Source: an uncultured beta proteobacterium (GTDB taxonomy: Bacteria; Pseudomonadota; Gammaproteobacteria; Burkholderiales; Casimicrobiaceae). Taken from it: a stretch of DNA of 38,801 nt. The notes under the pieces were generated by a model. It was not told the DNA's origin and ran no database searches. It worked only from the letters and a program-made list of their open reading frames with translations. Numbering within the stretch: the first letter of the stretch is position 1; the number at the start of each line of letters is the position of its first letter. A program made the translations under genes and the position numbers. Shown here piece by piece: positions 14,817 through 23,835 of the stretch. The stretch covers positions 1 through 38,801 of the forward strand of contig CAIWHR010000589.1 in NCBI GenBank assembly GCA_903912485.1. Direction: 5' to 3'.

Positions 14817-17566
14817 GTCTGGAAAACATCGTTCGCTCGGTCAGCGGCCGCCTGAGTCTGCGCGAGCCACAAGCCGAAAGTCTGCGCCGCCTGCATTGGG
14901 CGGTCGATCAGGTGCCCGCGTTGCGCGACGCGAAGGCGCGGTCGCCGGAAGAATTGAAGGCGATGCAGGATGCGCTGACAGGACAGTTTCCAACACTGGC
15001 CGACTTCGAGCGCGACTTCCCGTCCCTGTGCTTCGCTCTGGCGACCGGCGTCGGCAAGACGCGCTTGATGGGTGCGTTCATCAGCTATCTGCATGCGGCC
15101 TACGGCTACAAGCATTTTTTCGTGCTGGCGCCGAACCTGACCATCTACGACAAGCTGATCGGCGATTTTTCGCCGAACTCGCCCAAGTACGTATTCAAGG
15201 GCATTGCTGAATTCGCCAGCACACCGCCCGAGGTGATTACGGGTGACAACTACGAGCAGCGCGGCAGCTTGAGTCTGCTGGGCGGCATCGAGGTCAATAT
15301 ATTCAACATCTCGAAGATCAACTCCGAGGTGCGCGGCGGCAAGTCGCCGAAAATCAAGCGGCTGTCCGAATACCTTGGGCAAAGCTACTTCGAGTATCTG
15401 GCCGGACTGGATGATCTGGTCCTCATCATGGACGAGTCGCACCGCTACCGGGCGAGCGCGGGCATTCGGTCCCTGAACGAGTTGCGCCCTCTGTTGGGCC
15501 TTGAGCTGACAGCAACGCCCTTCGTCGAAGGTGCTGGCGGCAAGACCACGCCGTTCAAGAACGTGGTGATGGATTACCCGCTGGCGCGTGCCATCGAGGA
15601 CGGTTTCGTCAAGGAGCCTGCCGTTGTCACGCAGCAGAACTTCGACCCGAGCGCCCATAGCGCCGGTGCGCTGGAAACCATCAAGCTGCAAGACGGCGTG
15701 CGGGTGCATGAGGAAACCAAAGTCCATTTGCTGACCTATGCGCAGCAGACCGGCGAAAAGCTGGTAAAGCCCTTCATGCTGGTCATCGCACGCGACACCA
15801 CGCACGCCGCCGCGTTGATGGCGAACATCGAATCCGATGCTTTTTTCGCTGGCCGTTACAAGGGCAAGGTCATTCAGGTCGATTCGAGCCGTTCCGGTGC
15901 CGAGGAAGAGGAAATGATCCGGCGCTTGCTGGCGGTGGAAAGCTACGACGAGCCGACCGAGATCGTGATTCACGTGAACATGCTGAAAGAAGGCTGGGAC
16001 GTGACCAATCTCTACACCATCGTTCCGCTGCGTGCCGCCAATGCCCGCACGCTGATTGAGCAGTCGATCGGTCGCGGCCTGCGTTTGCCCTATGGCCGCA
16101 AAACTGGCGTTGACGTGGTGGATCGGCTGAACATCATCGCCCACGACAAGTTTCAGGAGGTCATCGACGAGGCGGGGCGCGGCGATTCGCCGATCCGAAT
16201 GCAGGCCTTGGTGCTGACGCCGGATACTGGCAGTGGCAGCAGCCTGAAGAGCATTTCGGTGCAGCCCACGGCCAATGCGATGTTGGGGACGCTGACGACT
16301 GGCACACAGCAAGTGCCCGGTGCCAATGCATGCACCACGCAATATGGCACCTCCGCGCCGACAACCGTGTTCAAGACCGATGAACAGCGGCAGATTGCCC
16401 AAGTCGCCATGGACGTGATCGCCGAGATAAGCCGCGAGCGCCAGGATGGACAGCCCCTTGTCGCCAGTACCCAAGCCCTGACACAGGCCAGCATCCAGCA
16501 GCAGATTACCCAGCGGGTGCAGGAACGCATGTTGCCCAAGCAGGGAGACTTGCTCGGAGTGATGGTAAATGCGGGACCATCCCCGGTGGCCGACATTGTG
16601 CAAAGAACGGTGGCGGTGCTGGTCGAGCACACGATTGACATTCCGCGTATCTCGGTCGTGCCGAAAGGCCCGGTGAAGAGCGGCTACAAGCTGTTCAAGC
16701 TGGACCTTTCGAAGATGAACTTCCAGCCGCAGGACATGGCGCTGGTCGGCCAAGGCCTGAAAACCGGCAAGCAGGTGCTGTACGGACAATCGTCGACCGT
16801 GCTGGAATCGCGGCTGGAAAACTACATCGTCCGCGAACTCATCAACTATGACGACGTGTCCTACGACGAGCACGCCGAGTTGATCTACGAACTCTCGGGG
16901 CAAGCCGTCGCACACTTCAAGACCTACCTGAAAGCCGACGACGAACTGCACAACATCCTCGGCAACTACGGCAAGACCATTGCCGACAACATCCATCTGC
17001 AACTCGCGCTGCACTACTACGAGGACATTTCGGAATCGGAGGTCCTCGTCAGTCAAGGCTTCACGCCGCTCAAGCACTGCGCCTTTACCGCCGTGGGCGA
17101 CATCCTGCCGCTGCATCGGCCTCCCGACGAGAAGGGCAAGATCGCGCAGTACGTCTATGGCGGGTTTGGCAAATGCGCTTATCCGGTGCAGAAGTTTCAT
17201 TCCGACACCGAGCGCGTTCTCGCCTGCGTGCTGGAGCGCGACGCGCTGCGCTGGTTCCGACCGGTGGCCGGGCAGTTCAATATCTACTACCGGTCCGGCG
17301 CCAACCAACCCGAGTACGTGCCGGACTTCGTTGCCGCGACTGCCGACCACAACCTGATTATCGAGACCAAAGCGGCCAAGGACATGGAGGCCAGCGACGT
17401 GAAGGCCAAAGCCGACGCAGCAGCCACGTGGTGCAAGAACGCCAGCGAGTATTCGCAGGCCCAAGGCGGGAAACCGTGGAAGTACCTGCTGGTGCCACAT
17501 GACGCGGTGTCCCATAACGCGACAGTGTCCGCGCTGGCAGGCACGTACCTGGTCGCTTCGGCGTAA
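14813..17566 (+). CDS. res: Type III restriction enzyme, Res subunit (helicase-nuclease)
   Basis: This 917-aa protein combines an SF2 helicase with a nuclease. Motif I is ATGVGKT (residues 77-83, Lys82), motif II is DESH (207-210), and LTATP is motif III. VNMLKEGWDVTNLYTIVPLR with EQSIGRGLRLPYG are motifs V and VI. The C-terminal PD-(D/E)XK nuclease is visible as Asp838 in VPDF and Glu851-x-Lys853 in IIETKA, so cleavage residues are intact. Length is close to that of known Res subunits. It is translationally coupled to the small gene before it (ATGA). With Mod it should cut unmodified DNA after ATP-driven communication between sites. It ends 38 bp before the convergent ribE stop, closing the island. 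Confidence 0.92.
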   Translation: MSLENIVRSVSGRLSLREPQAESLRRLHWAVDQVPALRDAKARSPEELKAMQDALTGQFPTLADFERDFPSLCFALATGVGKTRLMGAFISYLHAAYGYKHFFVLAPNLTIYDKLIGDFSPNSPKYVFKGIAEFASTPPEVITGDNYEQRGSLSLLGGIEVNIFNISKINSEVRGGKSPKIKRLSEYLGQSYFEYLAGLDDLVLIMDESHRYRASAGIRSLNELRPLLGLELTATPFVEGAGGKTTPFKNVVMDYPLARAIEDGFVKEPAVVTQQNFDPSAHSAGALETIKLQDGVRVHEETKVHLLTYAQQTGEKLVKPFMLVIARDTTHAAALMANIESDAFFAGRYKGKVIQVDSSRSGAEEEEMIRRLLAVESYDEPTEIVIHVNMLKEGWDVTNLYTIVPLRAANARTLIEQSIGRGLRLPYGRKTGVDVVDRLNIIAHDKFQEVIDEAGRGDSPIRMQALVLTPDTGSGSSLKSISVQPTANAMLGTLTTGTQQVPGANACTTQYGTSAPTTVFKTDEQRQIAQVAMDVIAEISRERQDGQPLVASTQALTQASIQQQITQRVQERMLPKQGDLLGVMVNAGPSPVADIVQRTVAVLVEHTIDIPRISVVPKGPVKSGYKLFKLDLSKMNFQPQDMALVGQGLKTGKQVLYGQSSTVLESRLENYIVRELINYDDVSYDEHAELIYELSGQAVAHFKTYLKADDELHNILGNYGKTIADNIHLQLALHYYEDISESEVLVSQGFTPLKHCAFTAVGDILPLHRPPDEKGKIAQYVYGGFGKCAYPVQKFHSDTERVLACVLERDALRWFRPVAGQFNIYYRSGANQPEYVPDFVAATADHNLIIETKAAKDMEASDVKAKADAAATWCKNASEYSQAQGGKPWKYLLVPHDAVSHNATVSALAGTYLVASA

Positions 17567-17604
17567 CAAAGAAACATTGCTGATTTACACGACGTGCATG
17601 ACGC

Positions 17605-18240
17605 CTACTTGACGGTATCGGACATGTGCAATAGACGTTCACAATAGCGTGCGACCAGATCGACCTCGATGTTGACCGGCGCGCCGGGGGCGAGCGACTT
17701 CAGCGTCGTGACTTCGAGCGTGTGCGGGATCAGGTTCACGTGAAAGCGCGCGCCGTCGACGCCGTTCACGGTGAGGCTGACCCCCTGCACCGCGATCGAG
17801 CCCTTGGCCGCGACGAATCGCGCCAGCGCCGCGGGCACCTCGATGTCGAGGCGCCAGCTCTGGTCGGTCGCGTCCACCGCCGCGGCGCCGACCGGGCCGA
17901 ACGCGACGACGGTGCCGACGCCGTCGACGTGGCCGGTCATCAGGTGGCCGCCCAGCCGGTCGGCGAGCCGCAGCGCCTTCTCGAGGTTGACGTCGGCGCT
18001 GCCGTCGAGGCCGGCGGTGCAGCGCAGCGACTCGGCCGACACGTCGAAGGCGAGGCGCGCGCCGGCCGGTCCTGCGCGCTTCGCCACCACCGTCAGGCAG
18101 CAGCCGCTCACCGCGATGCTGTCGCCGACGCCGACGTCGTCGAGGTCGAGCCCGACCGGATCGATCTCGAGCCGCAAGCCGTCACCGCGCGGGGTCGCCG
18201 CCGCGATTCTTCCCACCGCCTGCACGATGCCAGTGAACAT
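17605..18240 (-). CDS. ribE: Riboflavin synthase, alpha chain
   Basis: This 211-aa protein catalyses dismutation of two 6,7-dimethyl-8-ribityllumazine molecules to riboflavin. It starts with the family's MFTGIVQAVG. It has two homologous lumazine-binding halves; SGCCLTVV in the first and QGVSLTVNGV in the second are the repeated substrate-binding segments, and GHLMTGHVDGVG is also typical. The start overlaps the ribD stop by one base (TGATG). The last dozen or so codons (CERLLHMSDTVK) use AT-rich codons such as TGT, CTA and TTG, unlike the rest of the gene. This suggests that the 3' end was replaced when the adjacent island arrived. Confidence 0.95.
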   Translation of the reverse strand: MFTGIVQAVGRIAAATPRGDGLRLEIDPVGLDLDDVGVGDSIAVSGCCLTVVAKRAGPAGARLAFDVSAESLRCTAGLDGSADVNLEKALRLADRLGGHLMTGHVDGVGTVVAFGPVGAAAVDATDQSWRLDIEVPAALARFVAAKGSIAVQGVSLTVNGVDGARFHVNLIPHTLEVTTLKSLAPGAPVNIEVDLVARYCERLLHMSDTVK

Positions 18241-19349
18241 CAGTTCTCCTTGGATTTGACCCGCGCGAGAATGCGCAGGTCGGCGCCGATGCGCTCGACC
18301 GAGTGGATCGCCAGCGCGACGCGGTCGGCGAGCCGCGCGAGGCCCTCGCCGAAGCCGGCGACGCCGCGCGCGGGGTCGCCGATCACGCAGGGCGCGAGGT
18401 AGAGCAGGAGCTCGTCGACGAGGCCCGCCGCGAGCAGCGCCCCGTTCAGCCCGGCGCCGGCCTCGACGTGCAGTTCGTTGACGCCGCGCGCGCCCAGCTC
18501 GCGCATCATCGCCGCGAGGTCGACGCGGCCCGTCGCGTCGGGCAGCGCCAGCACGTCGACGCCGTGGCCCCACGCCGGGTTGCGCGCGCCGTTGGTGACG
18601 ACCAGCGCGTTGCCGCCGGCCAGGACCTGCGCGCCGGGCGGCGTCTCGCCGCGGCGATCGACGACGATGCGCAGCGGCTGCCGCGCGGTCTCCACCGCGC
18701 GCACCGTCAGCTGCGGGTCGTCGTGGCGCACGGTGCCGATGCCGGTGAGGATGGCGCAGGCGCGCGCCCGGAAGGCGTGGCCGTCGGCGCGCGCTTCGGG
18801 GCCGGTGATCCACCGACTCTCGCCGTTCGCGAGCGCGGTGCGCCCGTCGAGGCTCGCCGCCGCCTTCATCCGCACCCAGGGCCGGCCGCGCGTCGTCCGC
18901 GCGACGAAGCCGATGTTCTGTTCGCGCGCCTCGTCCTCCATCAGCCCCAGCTCGACGTCGATCCCCGCCGCGCGCAGGCGCGATGCGCCCTGCGCCGCCG
19001 CCGGGTTGGGATCGGCCATCGCGGCGACGACGCGCTTGACCCCGGCGGCGATCACGGCGTCGGTGCACGGCGGCGTCCTGCCGGTGTGGCTGCAGGGCTC
19101 GAGCGTCACGTAGAGCGTCGCGCCGCGCACGTCGTGCCCGCGCGCCGCCGCGTCGGCCAGCGCGTTCACCTCGGCGTGCGGCAGCCCCGCGCGCTCGTGC
19201 CAGCCCTCGCCCAGCACCGCGCCGTCGCCGACGATCACGCAGCCGACGCGCGGATTGGGCGTCGTGCTGCGAAGGCCGCGTTCGGCCAGCGCCAGCGCGC
19301 GCGTCATGAACGCGCGGTCGGCGGCGGTGAACGCGGTCGTCGGCGGCAC
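18240..19349 (-). CDS. ribD: Bifunctional riboflavin deaminase/reductase
   Basis: This 369-aa protein performs the second and third steps of riboflavin synthesis: deamination of the pyrimidine from GTP, then NADPH-dependent reduction of its ribosyl side chain. The N-terminal cytidine-deaminase-like domain has the zinc site His58-Ala-Glu60, then Cys86 and Cys95 in LEPCSHTGRTPPC. The C-terminal reductase domain runs from about residue 155 (RPWVRMKAAASLDGRTAL, SRWITGPEAR) to the end. Its length matches E. coli RibD. The gene begins 13 bp after nrdR and overlaps ribE, so the three are probably co-transcribed. Confidence 0.95.
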   Translation of the reverse strand: MPPTTAFTAADRAFMTRALALAERGLRSTTPNPRVGCVIVGDGAVLGEGWHERAGLPHAEVNALADAAARGHDVRGATLYVTLEPCSHTGRTPPCTDAVIAAGVKRVVAAMADPNPAAAQGASRLRAAGIDVELGLMEDEAREQNIGFVARTTRGRPWVRMKAAASLDGRTALANGESRWITGPEARADGHAFRARACAILTGIGTVRHDDPQLTVRAVETARQPLRIVVDRRGETPPGAQVLAGGNALVVTNGARNPAWGHGVDVLALPDATGRVDLAAMMRELGARGVNELHVEAGAGLNGALLAAGLVDELLLYLAPCVIGDPARGVAGFGEGLARLADRVALAIHSVERIGADLRILARVKSKEN

Positions 19350-19362
19350 GGGGCCGGGGCCG

Positions 19363-19833
19363 CTAACGGCGCGTGCGCTTGCCCGGCGTCTCGACTTCCT
19401 TCAGAGCGTCACGGAAGTCGGAAACGTCCTGGAACGAGCGGTAGACCGACGCGAAGCGGATGTAGGCGACCTTGTCGAGCTTGTAGAGCTCCTGCATCAC
19501 CAGCTCGCCGATCTGCCGCGACGCGATTTCGCGCTCGCCCAGCGACAGCACCTGCGCGACGATGCGCGCGACCGCCTGGTCGACGAACTCGGTGGGGACC
19601 GGGCGCTTGTGCAGCGCGCGCTGGAAGCCGTTGCGCAGCTTGGCCACGTCGAACTCGGAGCGCGTGCCGTTGGTCTTCACCACCTGCGGCAGCCGCAGCT
19701 CGACCGTCTCGTAGGTCGTGAAGCGCTTCTGGCAACCGGAGCAGCGGCGGCGGCGGCGGATCGAGTCTCCCGGCTCGGTGACCCGCGAGTCGACGACCTG
19801 CGTGGCGGTGCTGCCGCAGAAGGGGCACTTCAT
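19363..19833 (-). CDS. nrdR: Transcriptional repressor NrdR
   Basis: This 156-aa regulator senses ATP/dATP and represses ribonucleotide reductase genes by binding NrdR boxes. The N-terminal zinc ribbon is Cys3-x2-Cys6 and Cys31-x2-Cys34. An ATP-cone domain covers about residues 46-136. Position between glyA and ribD is a common arrangement in beta- and gammaproteobacteria. It starts 21 bp after glyA. The basic tail (GKRTRR) is unremarkable. Confidence 0.96.
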   Translation of the reverse strand: MKCPFCGSTATQVVDSRVTEPGDSIRRRRRCSGCQKRFTTYETVELRLPQVVKTNGTRSEFDVAKLRNGFQRALHKRPVPTEFVDQAVARIVAQVLSLGEREIASRQIGELVMQELYKLDKVAYIRFASVYRSFQDVSDFRDALKEVETPGKRTRR

Positions 19834-19854
19834 GGCCGCGGCACTGCGTTCAGG

Positions 19855-21102
19855 TCACCGGTAGACCGGAAACTTGGCGGTGAGCGCAGCGACGCCCGCC
19901 CTGACGTGCTCCTGCGCGACGGTGTCTTCGGGCGCGTCGAGGACGTCGGCGATCAGGTGTCCGAGCTCCTCGCACTCGAGTTCGGTGAAGCCGCGCGTCG
20001 TGACCGCCGGGCTGCCGATGCGGATGCCCGAAGTGACGAACGGCTTTTCCGGATCGTTGGGGATCGCGTTCTTGTTGACGGTGATGTTCGCCTGCGACAG
20101 CGCCGCCTCGGCGTTCTTGCCGGTGATCGTCTTGGCGCGCAGGTCGACCAGGAACATGTGGCAGTCGGTGCCGCCGGAAACGATGCGCAGGCCGCGGTCC
20201 TGCAGCACCCGCGCCAGCACCCGCGCGTTCTCGACCACCTGCTCCTGGTAGCGGCGGAAGTCCTTGCCCAGCGCCTCGCCGAACGCCACCGCCTTGGCCG
20301 CGATCACGTGCATCAGCGGCCCGCCCTGCAGGCCGGGAAAAACCGCGGAGTTGATCGCCTTCTCGTGCTCGGCCTGCGTCAGGATGATGCCGCCGCGCGG
20401 GCCGCGCAGCGTCTTGTGCGTGGTGCTGGTGACGAAGTCGGCGATGCCCACGGGACTGGGGTAGACGCCCGCGGCGACGAGCCCCGCGTAGTGCGCCATG
20501 TCGACCATCAGCTTCGCGCCGACCGCGTCGGCGATCTTGCGGAAGCGCTTCCAGTCGATGACCCGCGAGTACGCCGAAGCGCCGGCGATGATCAGCTTCG
20601 GCTGGTGCTCGTGCGCGAGGCGCTCGGCGACGGCGTAGTCGATGAGCTCGGTCTCCGCATTCAGCCCGTAAGGCACGACGTTGAACCACTTGCCGCTCAT
20701 GTTGACCGGCGAGCCGTGCGTCAGGTGCCCGCCGTGCGGCAGCGCCATGCCGAGCACGGTGTCGCCGGGCTTGAGCGTGGCGAAGAAGACGGCCTGGTTC
20801 GCCTGCGCGCCCGAGTGCGGCTGCACGTTCGCGGCTTCGGCGCCGAACAGCTTCCTGACGCGGTCGATCGCGAGCTGCTCGGCGACGTCGACGAACTCGC
20901 AGCCGCCGTAGTAGCGCTTGCCGGGGTAGCCCTCGGCGTACTTGTTGGTCAGCTGCGACCCCTGCGCGGCCATCACCGCAGGGCTCGCGTAGTTTTCGGA
21001 GGCGATCAGCTCGATGTGCGTTTCCTGCCGGCCGTTTTCGGCGCTGATCGCGGCCCACAGCTCGGGATCGGATTGGGCGAGGTTCTGCGAATGACGGAAC
21101 AT
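19855..21102 (-). CDS. glyA: Serine hydroxymethyltransferase
   Basis: This 415-aa PLP enzyme interconverts serine and glycine with tetrahydrofolate, supplying one-carbon units. The PLP-binding lysine is Lys230 in [14 protein letters not shown], matching E. coli Lys229. [14 protein letters not shown] and the [12 protein letters not shown] segment are also family signatures. Length is as usual. It is the first gene of the leftward run glyA-nrdR-ribD-ribE and is divergent from the TRAP transporter genes. The ATG at 21102 gives the standard N-terminus. Confidence 0.97.
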   Translation of the reverse strand: MFRHSQNLAQSDPELWAAISAENGRQETHIELIASENYASPAVMAAQGSQLTNKYAEGYPGKRYYGGCEFVDVAEQLAIDRVRKLFGAEAANVQPHSGAQANQAVFFATLKPGDTVLGMALPHGGHLTHGSPVNMSGKWFNVVPYGLNAETELIDYAVAERLAHEHQPKLIIAGASAYSRVIDWKRFRKIADAVGAKLMVDMAHYAGLVAAGVYPSPVGIADFVTSTTHKTLRGPRGGIILTQAEHEKAINSAVFPGLQGGPLMHVIAAKAVAFGEALGKDFRRYQEQVVENARVLARVLQDRGLRIVSGGTDCHMFLVDLRAKTITGKNAEAALSQANITVNKNAIPNDPEKPFVTSGIRIGSPAVTTRGFTELECEELGHLIADVLDAPEDTVAQEHVRAGVAALTAKFPVYR

Positions 21103-21206
21103 GGGGGCGTTTTCCGCTCGGTGATGGGAAGCCGGGGCATTCTAGCATCTTGCTCCCGGGGCGCCCTGCCCCGCCGGCGACCGCGAGCGGCGCCCGCAAA
21201 TGCGCT

Positions 21207-21212
21207 TATAAT
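21207..21212 (+). promoter_or_regulatory. Candidate -10 hexamer upstream of dctQ
   Basis: A perfect TATAAT lies in the divergent glyA-dctQ gap, about 110 bp before the dctQ start. No good -35 is seen at 16-18 bp, so activator or alternative recognition is possible. In such GC-rich sequence a chance match is less likely but not excluded. Confidence 0.4.
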
Positions 21213-21319
21213 CGCCCGGTTGCCGCCGGGGAGTCTTCGCGCCGAGAAGAAAGAACCCCGAGGTCGGCCCCTGTCCGCGGCGGCAGCACCCGTCGCCGCG
21301 GAGCCCTTCGGAGGAATAC

Positions 21320-21976
21320 GTGAACGCGCTTCTCGCATTTTCGCGTGCGGTCGACCGCATGAACGAGGCCATCGGCAAGGCGGCCACCTGGCTCATCCTT
21401 GTCGTCGTCGTCATCAGCGCCGGCAACGCCGTTTTCCGGTTCGCCTTCGACTGGAGCTCGAACGGGCTGCTGGAAATCCAGTGGTACCTGTTCTCGGCGG
21501 TGTTCCTGCTCTGCGCGGCGTACGTGCTCAACCGCAACGAGCACATCCGCATCGACGTGATCGCCGGCCGCATGTCGCCGCGCGCGCAGAACTGGATCGA
21601 CGTCTTCGGGATCATCGTGTTCATGATGCCGATGGTCTGCATCACCGCCTACCTGTCGTGGCCGGTGTTCACGCTGGCGCTGCAATCCGGCGAGGTGTCG
21701 GCGAATCCCGGCGGGTTGATCCGCTGGCCGGTGCGCCTGCTGATGCCGGTCGGCTTCTTCCTGCTGTTCCTGCAGGGACTGTCCGAACTCGTCAAGCGCG
21801 CCGCCTTCCTGACCGGGCACGCCCCCAACCCGCTCGACAAGGTCAAGACCAAGAGCGCCGAGGAGGAGTTGGCCGAGGAGATCAAGAAGCACCACGTGGC
21901 GGCCGAGGTCGTCGAAGCGGTCGAGATGAGCGACGAAATGCGCGCCGGCGACGCCGCGAAAGGAGACAAGCAATGA
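21320..21976 (+). CDS. dctQ: TRAP transporter small permease, DctQ type
   Basis: This 218-aa inner-membrane protein has four hydrophobic segments (about residues 21-40, 54-70, 93-115 and 138-155). The LLEIQWYLF segment in the second is typical of DctQ subunits. It pairs with the DctM channel to import a substrate delivered by a periplasmic binding protein, driven by an ion gradient. The start is GTG at 21320, chosen because GGAGG (21310-21314) is correctly spaced. An unusual charged C-terminal extension of about 55 residues follows the last membrane segment. The stop overlaps the dctM ATG (ATGA). Confidence 0.9.
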   Translation: MNALLAFSRAVDRMNEAIGKAATWLILVVVVISAGNAVFRFAFDWSSNGLLEIQWYLFSAVFLLCAAYVLNRNEHIRIDVIAGRMSPRAQNWIDVFGIIVFMMPMVCITAYLSWPVFTLALQSGEVSANPGGLIRWPVRLLMPVGFFLLFLQGLSELVKRAAFLTGHAPNPLDKVKTKSAEEELAEEIKKHHVAAEVVEAVEMSDEMRAGDAAKGDKQ

Positions 21977-23697
21977 CCGCGTTCCTGATCGCCAACATGG
22001 CGCCAATCATCTTCGCGTCGCTGGTCTTCTTCCTGCTGCTCGGTTTCCCGGTCGCCTTCTCGCTGGCGGCCAACGGCATCATCTTCGGCCTGCTCGGCAT
22101 CCAGCTGGGGCTGTTCCAGCCGACGTTCTTCCAGGCGCTGCCGGAGCGGATCTTCGGCGGCGTCATGAACAACGACACGCTGCTCGCGATCCCCTTCTTC
22201 ACCTTCATGGGGCTGATCCTGGAGCGATCGGGGATGGCCGAGGACCTGCTCGACACCGTCGGCCAGCTGTTCGGCCCGGTCCGCGGCGGCGTCGCCTACG
22301 CCGTCATCCTGGTCGGCGCGATGCTGGCCGCCACCACCGGCGTGGTCGCCGCCTCGGTGATCTCGATGGGCCTCATCTCGCTGCCGATCATGCTGCGCTA
22401 CGGCTACGACCGGCGGCTCGCCTCCGGCGTGATCGCGGCGTCCGGGACGCTGGCGCAGATCATCCCGCCGTCTCTGGTGCTGATCATCATGGCCGACCAG
22501 CTCGGCAAGTCGGTCGGCGACATGTACAAGGGCGCGTTCCTGCCCGGCTTCCTGCTGGCCGGCATCTACATGCTCTACGTTCTCGGCTGCACCATCCTCA
22601 AGCCCAAGTGGGCGCCGGCGCTGCCGCCGGAAGCGCGGGTCTTCCGCGAGCCTTCGGGCAAGATGGGCGGCACCTCGCTGCTGATCCTGGCCATCGTCTC
22701 CGTCGCCGTGTCCTGGGGATACGCCCGGTTCGTCATGCCCGCCGACAAGCCGCTCGACGAGCTGATCGTCATCTGCATGCTGATCGGCATCGGCGTCGCC
22801 TTCGCGCTGGCGATGATCAGCCGGCTGCTGAAGCTCAACCTGCTGTCGGGCATGGCGGAGAAGGTCACCTTCGTGCTGATCCCCCCGCTGGCGCTGATCT
22901 TCCTGGTGCTGGGCACGATCTTTCTCGGCATCGCGACGCCGACCGAAGGCGGCGCGATGGGCGCGACCGGCGCGATCATCATGGCGCTGATCCGCAGGCG
23001 CCTGTCGTGGTCGCTGCTGAAGCAGGCGATGGACAGCACCGCCAAGCTGACCACGTTCGTCGTGTTCATCCTGGTCGGCGCGCGGGTGTTCAGCCTGACC
23101 TTCTACGGCGTCGACGGCCACAAGTGGGTCGAGCACCTCCTGTCCGACCTGCCGGGCGGCCAGGTCGGCTTCCTGATCGTCGTCAACATCCTGGTCTTCG
23201 TGCTGGCGTTCTTCCTCGACTTCTTCGAACTGTCGTTCATCGTCGTGCCGCTCCTGGGCCCGGTGGCGGAGAAGCTGGGCATCGACCTCATCTGGTTCGG
23301 CGTGCTGCTGGCGGTGAACATGCAGACGTCGTTCATGCACCCGCCTTTCGGCTTCGCGCTGTTCTACCTGCGCTCGGTCGCGCCGACGCACCCGTTCAAG
23401 GATGTCCACAGCGGCAAGATCACCGATCCGGTCACCACCGGCCAGATCTACTGGGGCGCGATCCCGTTCGTGATCATCCAGATGATCATGGTGACGCTGA
23501 TCATCGCCTTCCCGTCGATCGTCAGCTACGACAAGCCCGATGCCGGGGCGCAGTCGGGGCCGCAGATCGACATCCAGAAGATGATCCAGGACGATGCCGC
23601 CACGGGGACGACCGGCGGCGACGCGGGAACGCCGCCCACCACCACGCAGCAGGACGACGACGCGCTGATGAAGTCGCTGCGCGAAACGACCAAGTAG
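21973..23697 (+). CDS. dctM: TRAP transporter large permease, DctM type
   Basis: This 574-aa polytopic inner-membrane protein has about a dozen hydrophobic segments and family signatures such as LLGFPVAFSLAANG, ASGTLAQIIPPS and TPTEGGAMGATGA. The ATG at 21973 overlaps the dctQ stop and has AGGAG upstream at 21961-21964. It is longer than typical DctM subunits (about 430 aa). The excess includes an insert near residues 210-300 and a soluble tail rich in Asp, Gly and Thr after the last membrane segment. The long form is usual for TRAP systems with TakP-like (2-oxoacid) binding proteins, in agreement with the neighbouring dctP. Confidence 0.92.
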   Translation: MTAFLIANMAPIIFASLVFFLLLGFPVAFSLAANGIIFGLLGIQLGLFQPTFFQALPERIFGGVMNNDTLLAIPFFTFMGLILERSGMAEDLLDTVGQLFGPVRGGVAYAVILVGAMLAATTGVVAASVISMGLISLPIMLRYGYDRRLASGVIAASGTLAQIIPPSLVLIIMADQLGKSVGDMYKGAFLPGFLLAGIYMLYVLGCTILKPKWAPALPPEARVFREPSGKMGGTSLLILAIVSVAVSWGYARFVMPADKPLDELIVICMLIGIGVAFALAMISRLLKLNLLSGMAEKVTFVLIPPLALIFLVLGTIFLGIATPTEGGAMGATGAIIMALIRRRLSWSLLKQAMDSTAKLTTFVVFILVGARVFSLTFYGVDGHKWVEHLLSDLPGGQVGFLIVVNILVFVLAFFLDFFELSFIVVPLLGPVAEKLGIDLIWFGVLLAVNMQTSFMHPPFGFALFYLRSVAPTHPFKDVHSGKITDPVTTGQIYWGAIPFVIIQMIMVTLIIAFPSIVSYDKPDAGAQSGPQIDIQKMIQDDAATGTTGGDAGTPPTTTQQDDDALMKSLRETTK

Positions 23698-23723
23698 CGG
23701 ATCCGCGACGCAGTTCGCGCAAA

Positions 23724-23749
23724 GGGTGCCGGCGCTACCGCCGGCACCC
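23724..23749. repeat. 10-bp-arm hairpin downstream of dctM
   Basis: A perfect inverted repeat has arms at 23724-23733 and 23740-23749 and a six-base loop. It follows the dctM stop by 26 bp and has no T-tract, so it may stabilise the transcript end and not terminate by itself. Confidence 0.6.
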
Positions 23750-23777
23750 GCCGGCGCAGTCCGGCGAAGCGCGAACC

Positions 23778-23814
23778 AAAAAAAACCCCGCGGTGCAAAC
23801 CGCGGGGTTTTTTT
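23778..23814. terminator. Bidirectional intrinsic terminator between dctM and dctP
   Basis: The stem is CCCCGCGGT (23786-23794) pairing with ACCGCGGGG (23799-23807) around a GCAA loop. An A-tract lies on the left (23778-23785) and a T-tract on the right (23808-23814). It can therefore stop transcripts from both convergent genes. GNRA-type loops such as GCAA are common in stable terminators. Confidence 0.92.
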
Positions 23815-23835
23815 GTTCGGGGACTGGCCCCGGTC

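Noticed and set aside
5844-17566. Assignment to DISARM or BREX
   Set aside because: The SNF2 helicase and methyltransferase recall DISARM, but no DUF1998 (DrmB) or phospholipase-like gene is present. No PglZ, BrxC or Lon-like gene of BREX is present.
14504-17569. A 1021-codon open frame antisense to the zeta-like kinase and Res genes
   Set aside because: The sense strand carries complete helicase and nuclease motifs. The antisense product is His/Leu/Arg-rich with no recognisable domain, a known effect of codon bias in GC-rich genes.
4695-17650. Integrase-type mobile element with direct-repeat attachment sites
   Set aside because: No integrase, transposase or tRNA gene is present, and I found no shared direct repeat at the two edges by eye.
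19255-21972. Long plus-strand open frame extending upstream of dctM through nrdR, glyA and dctQ
   Set aside because: Only the part from 21973 resembles DctM. The upstream part is antisense to glyA/nrdR or out of frame with dctQ, and the ATGA overlap marks the real start.
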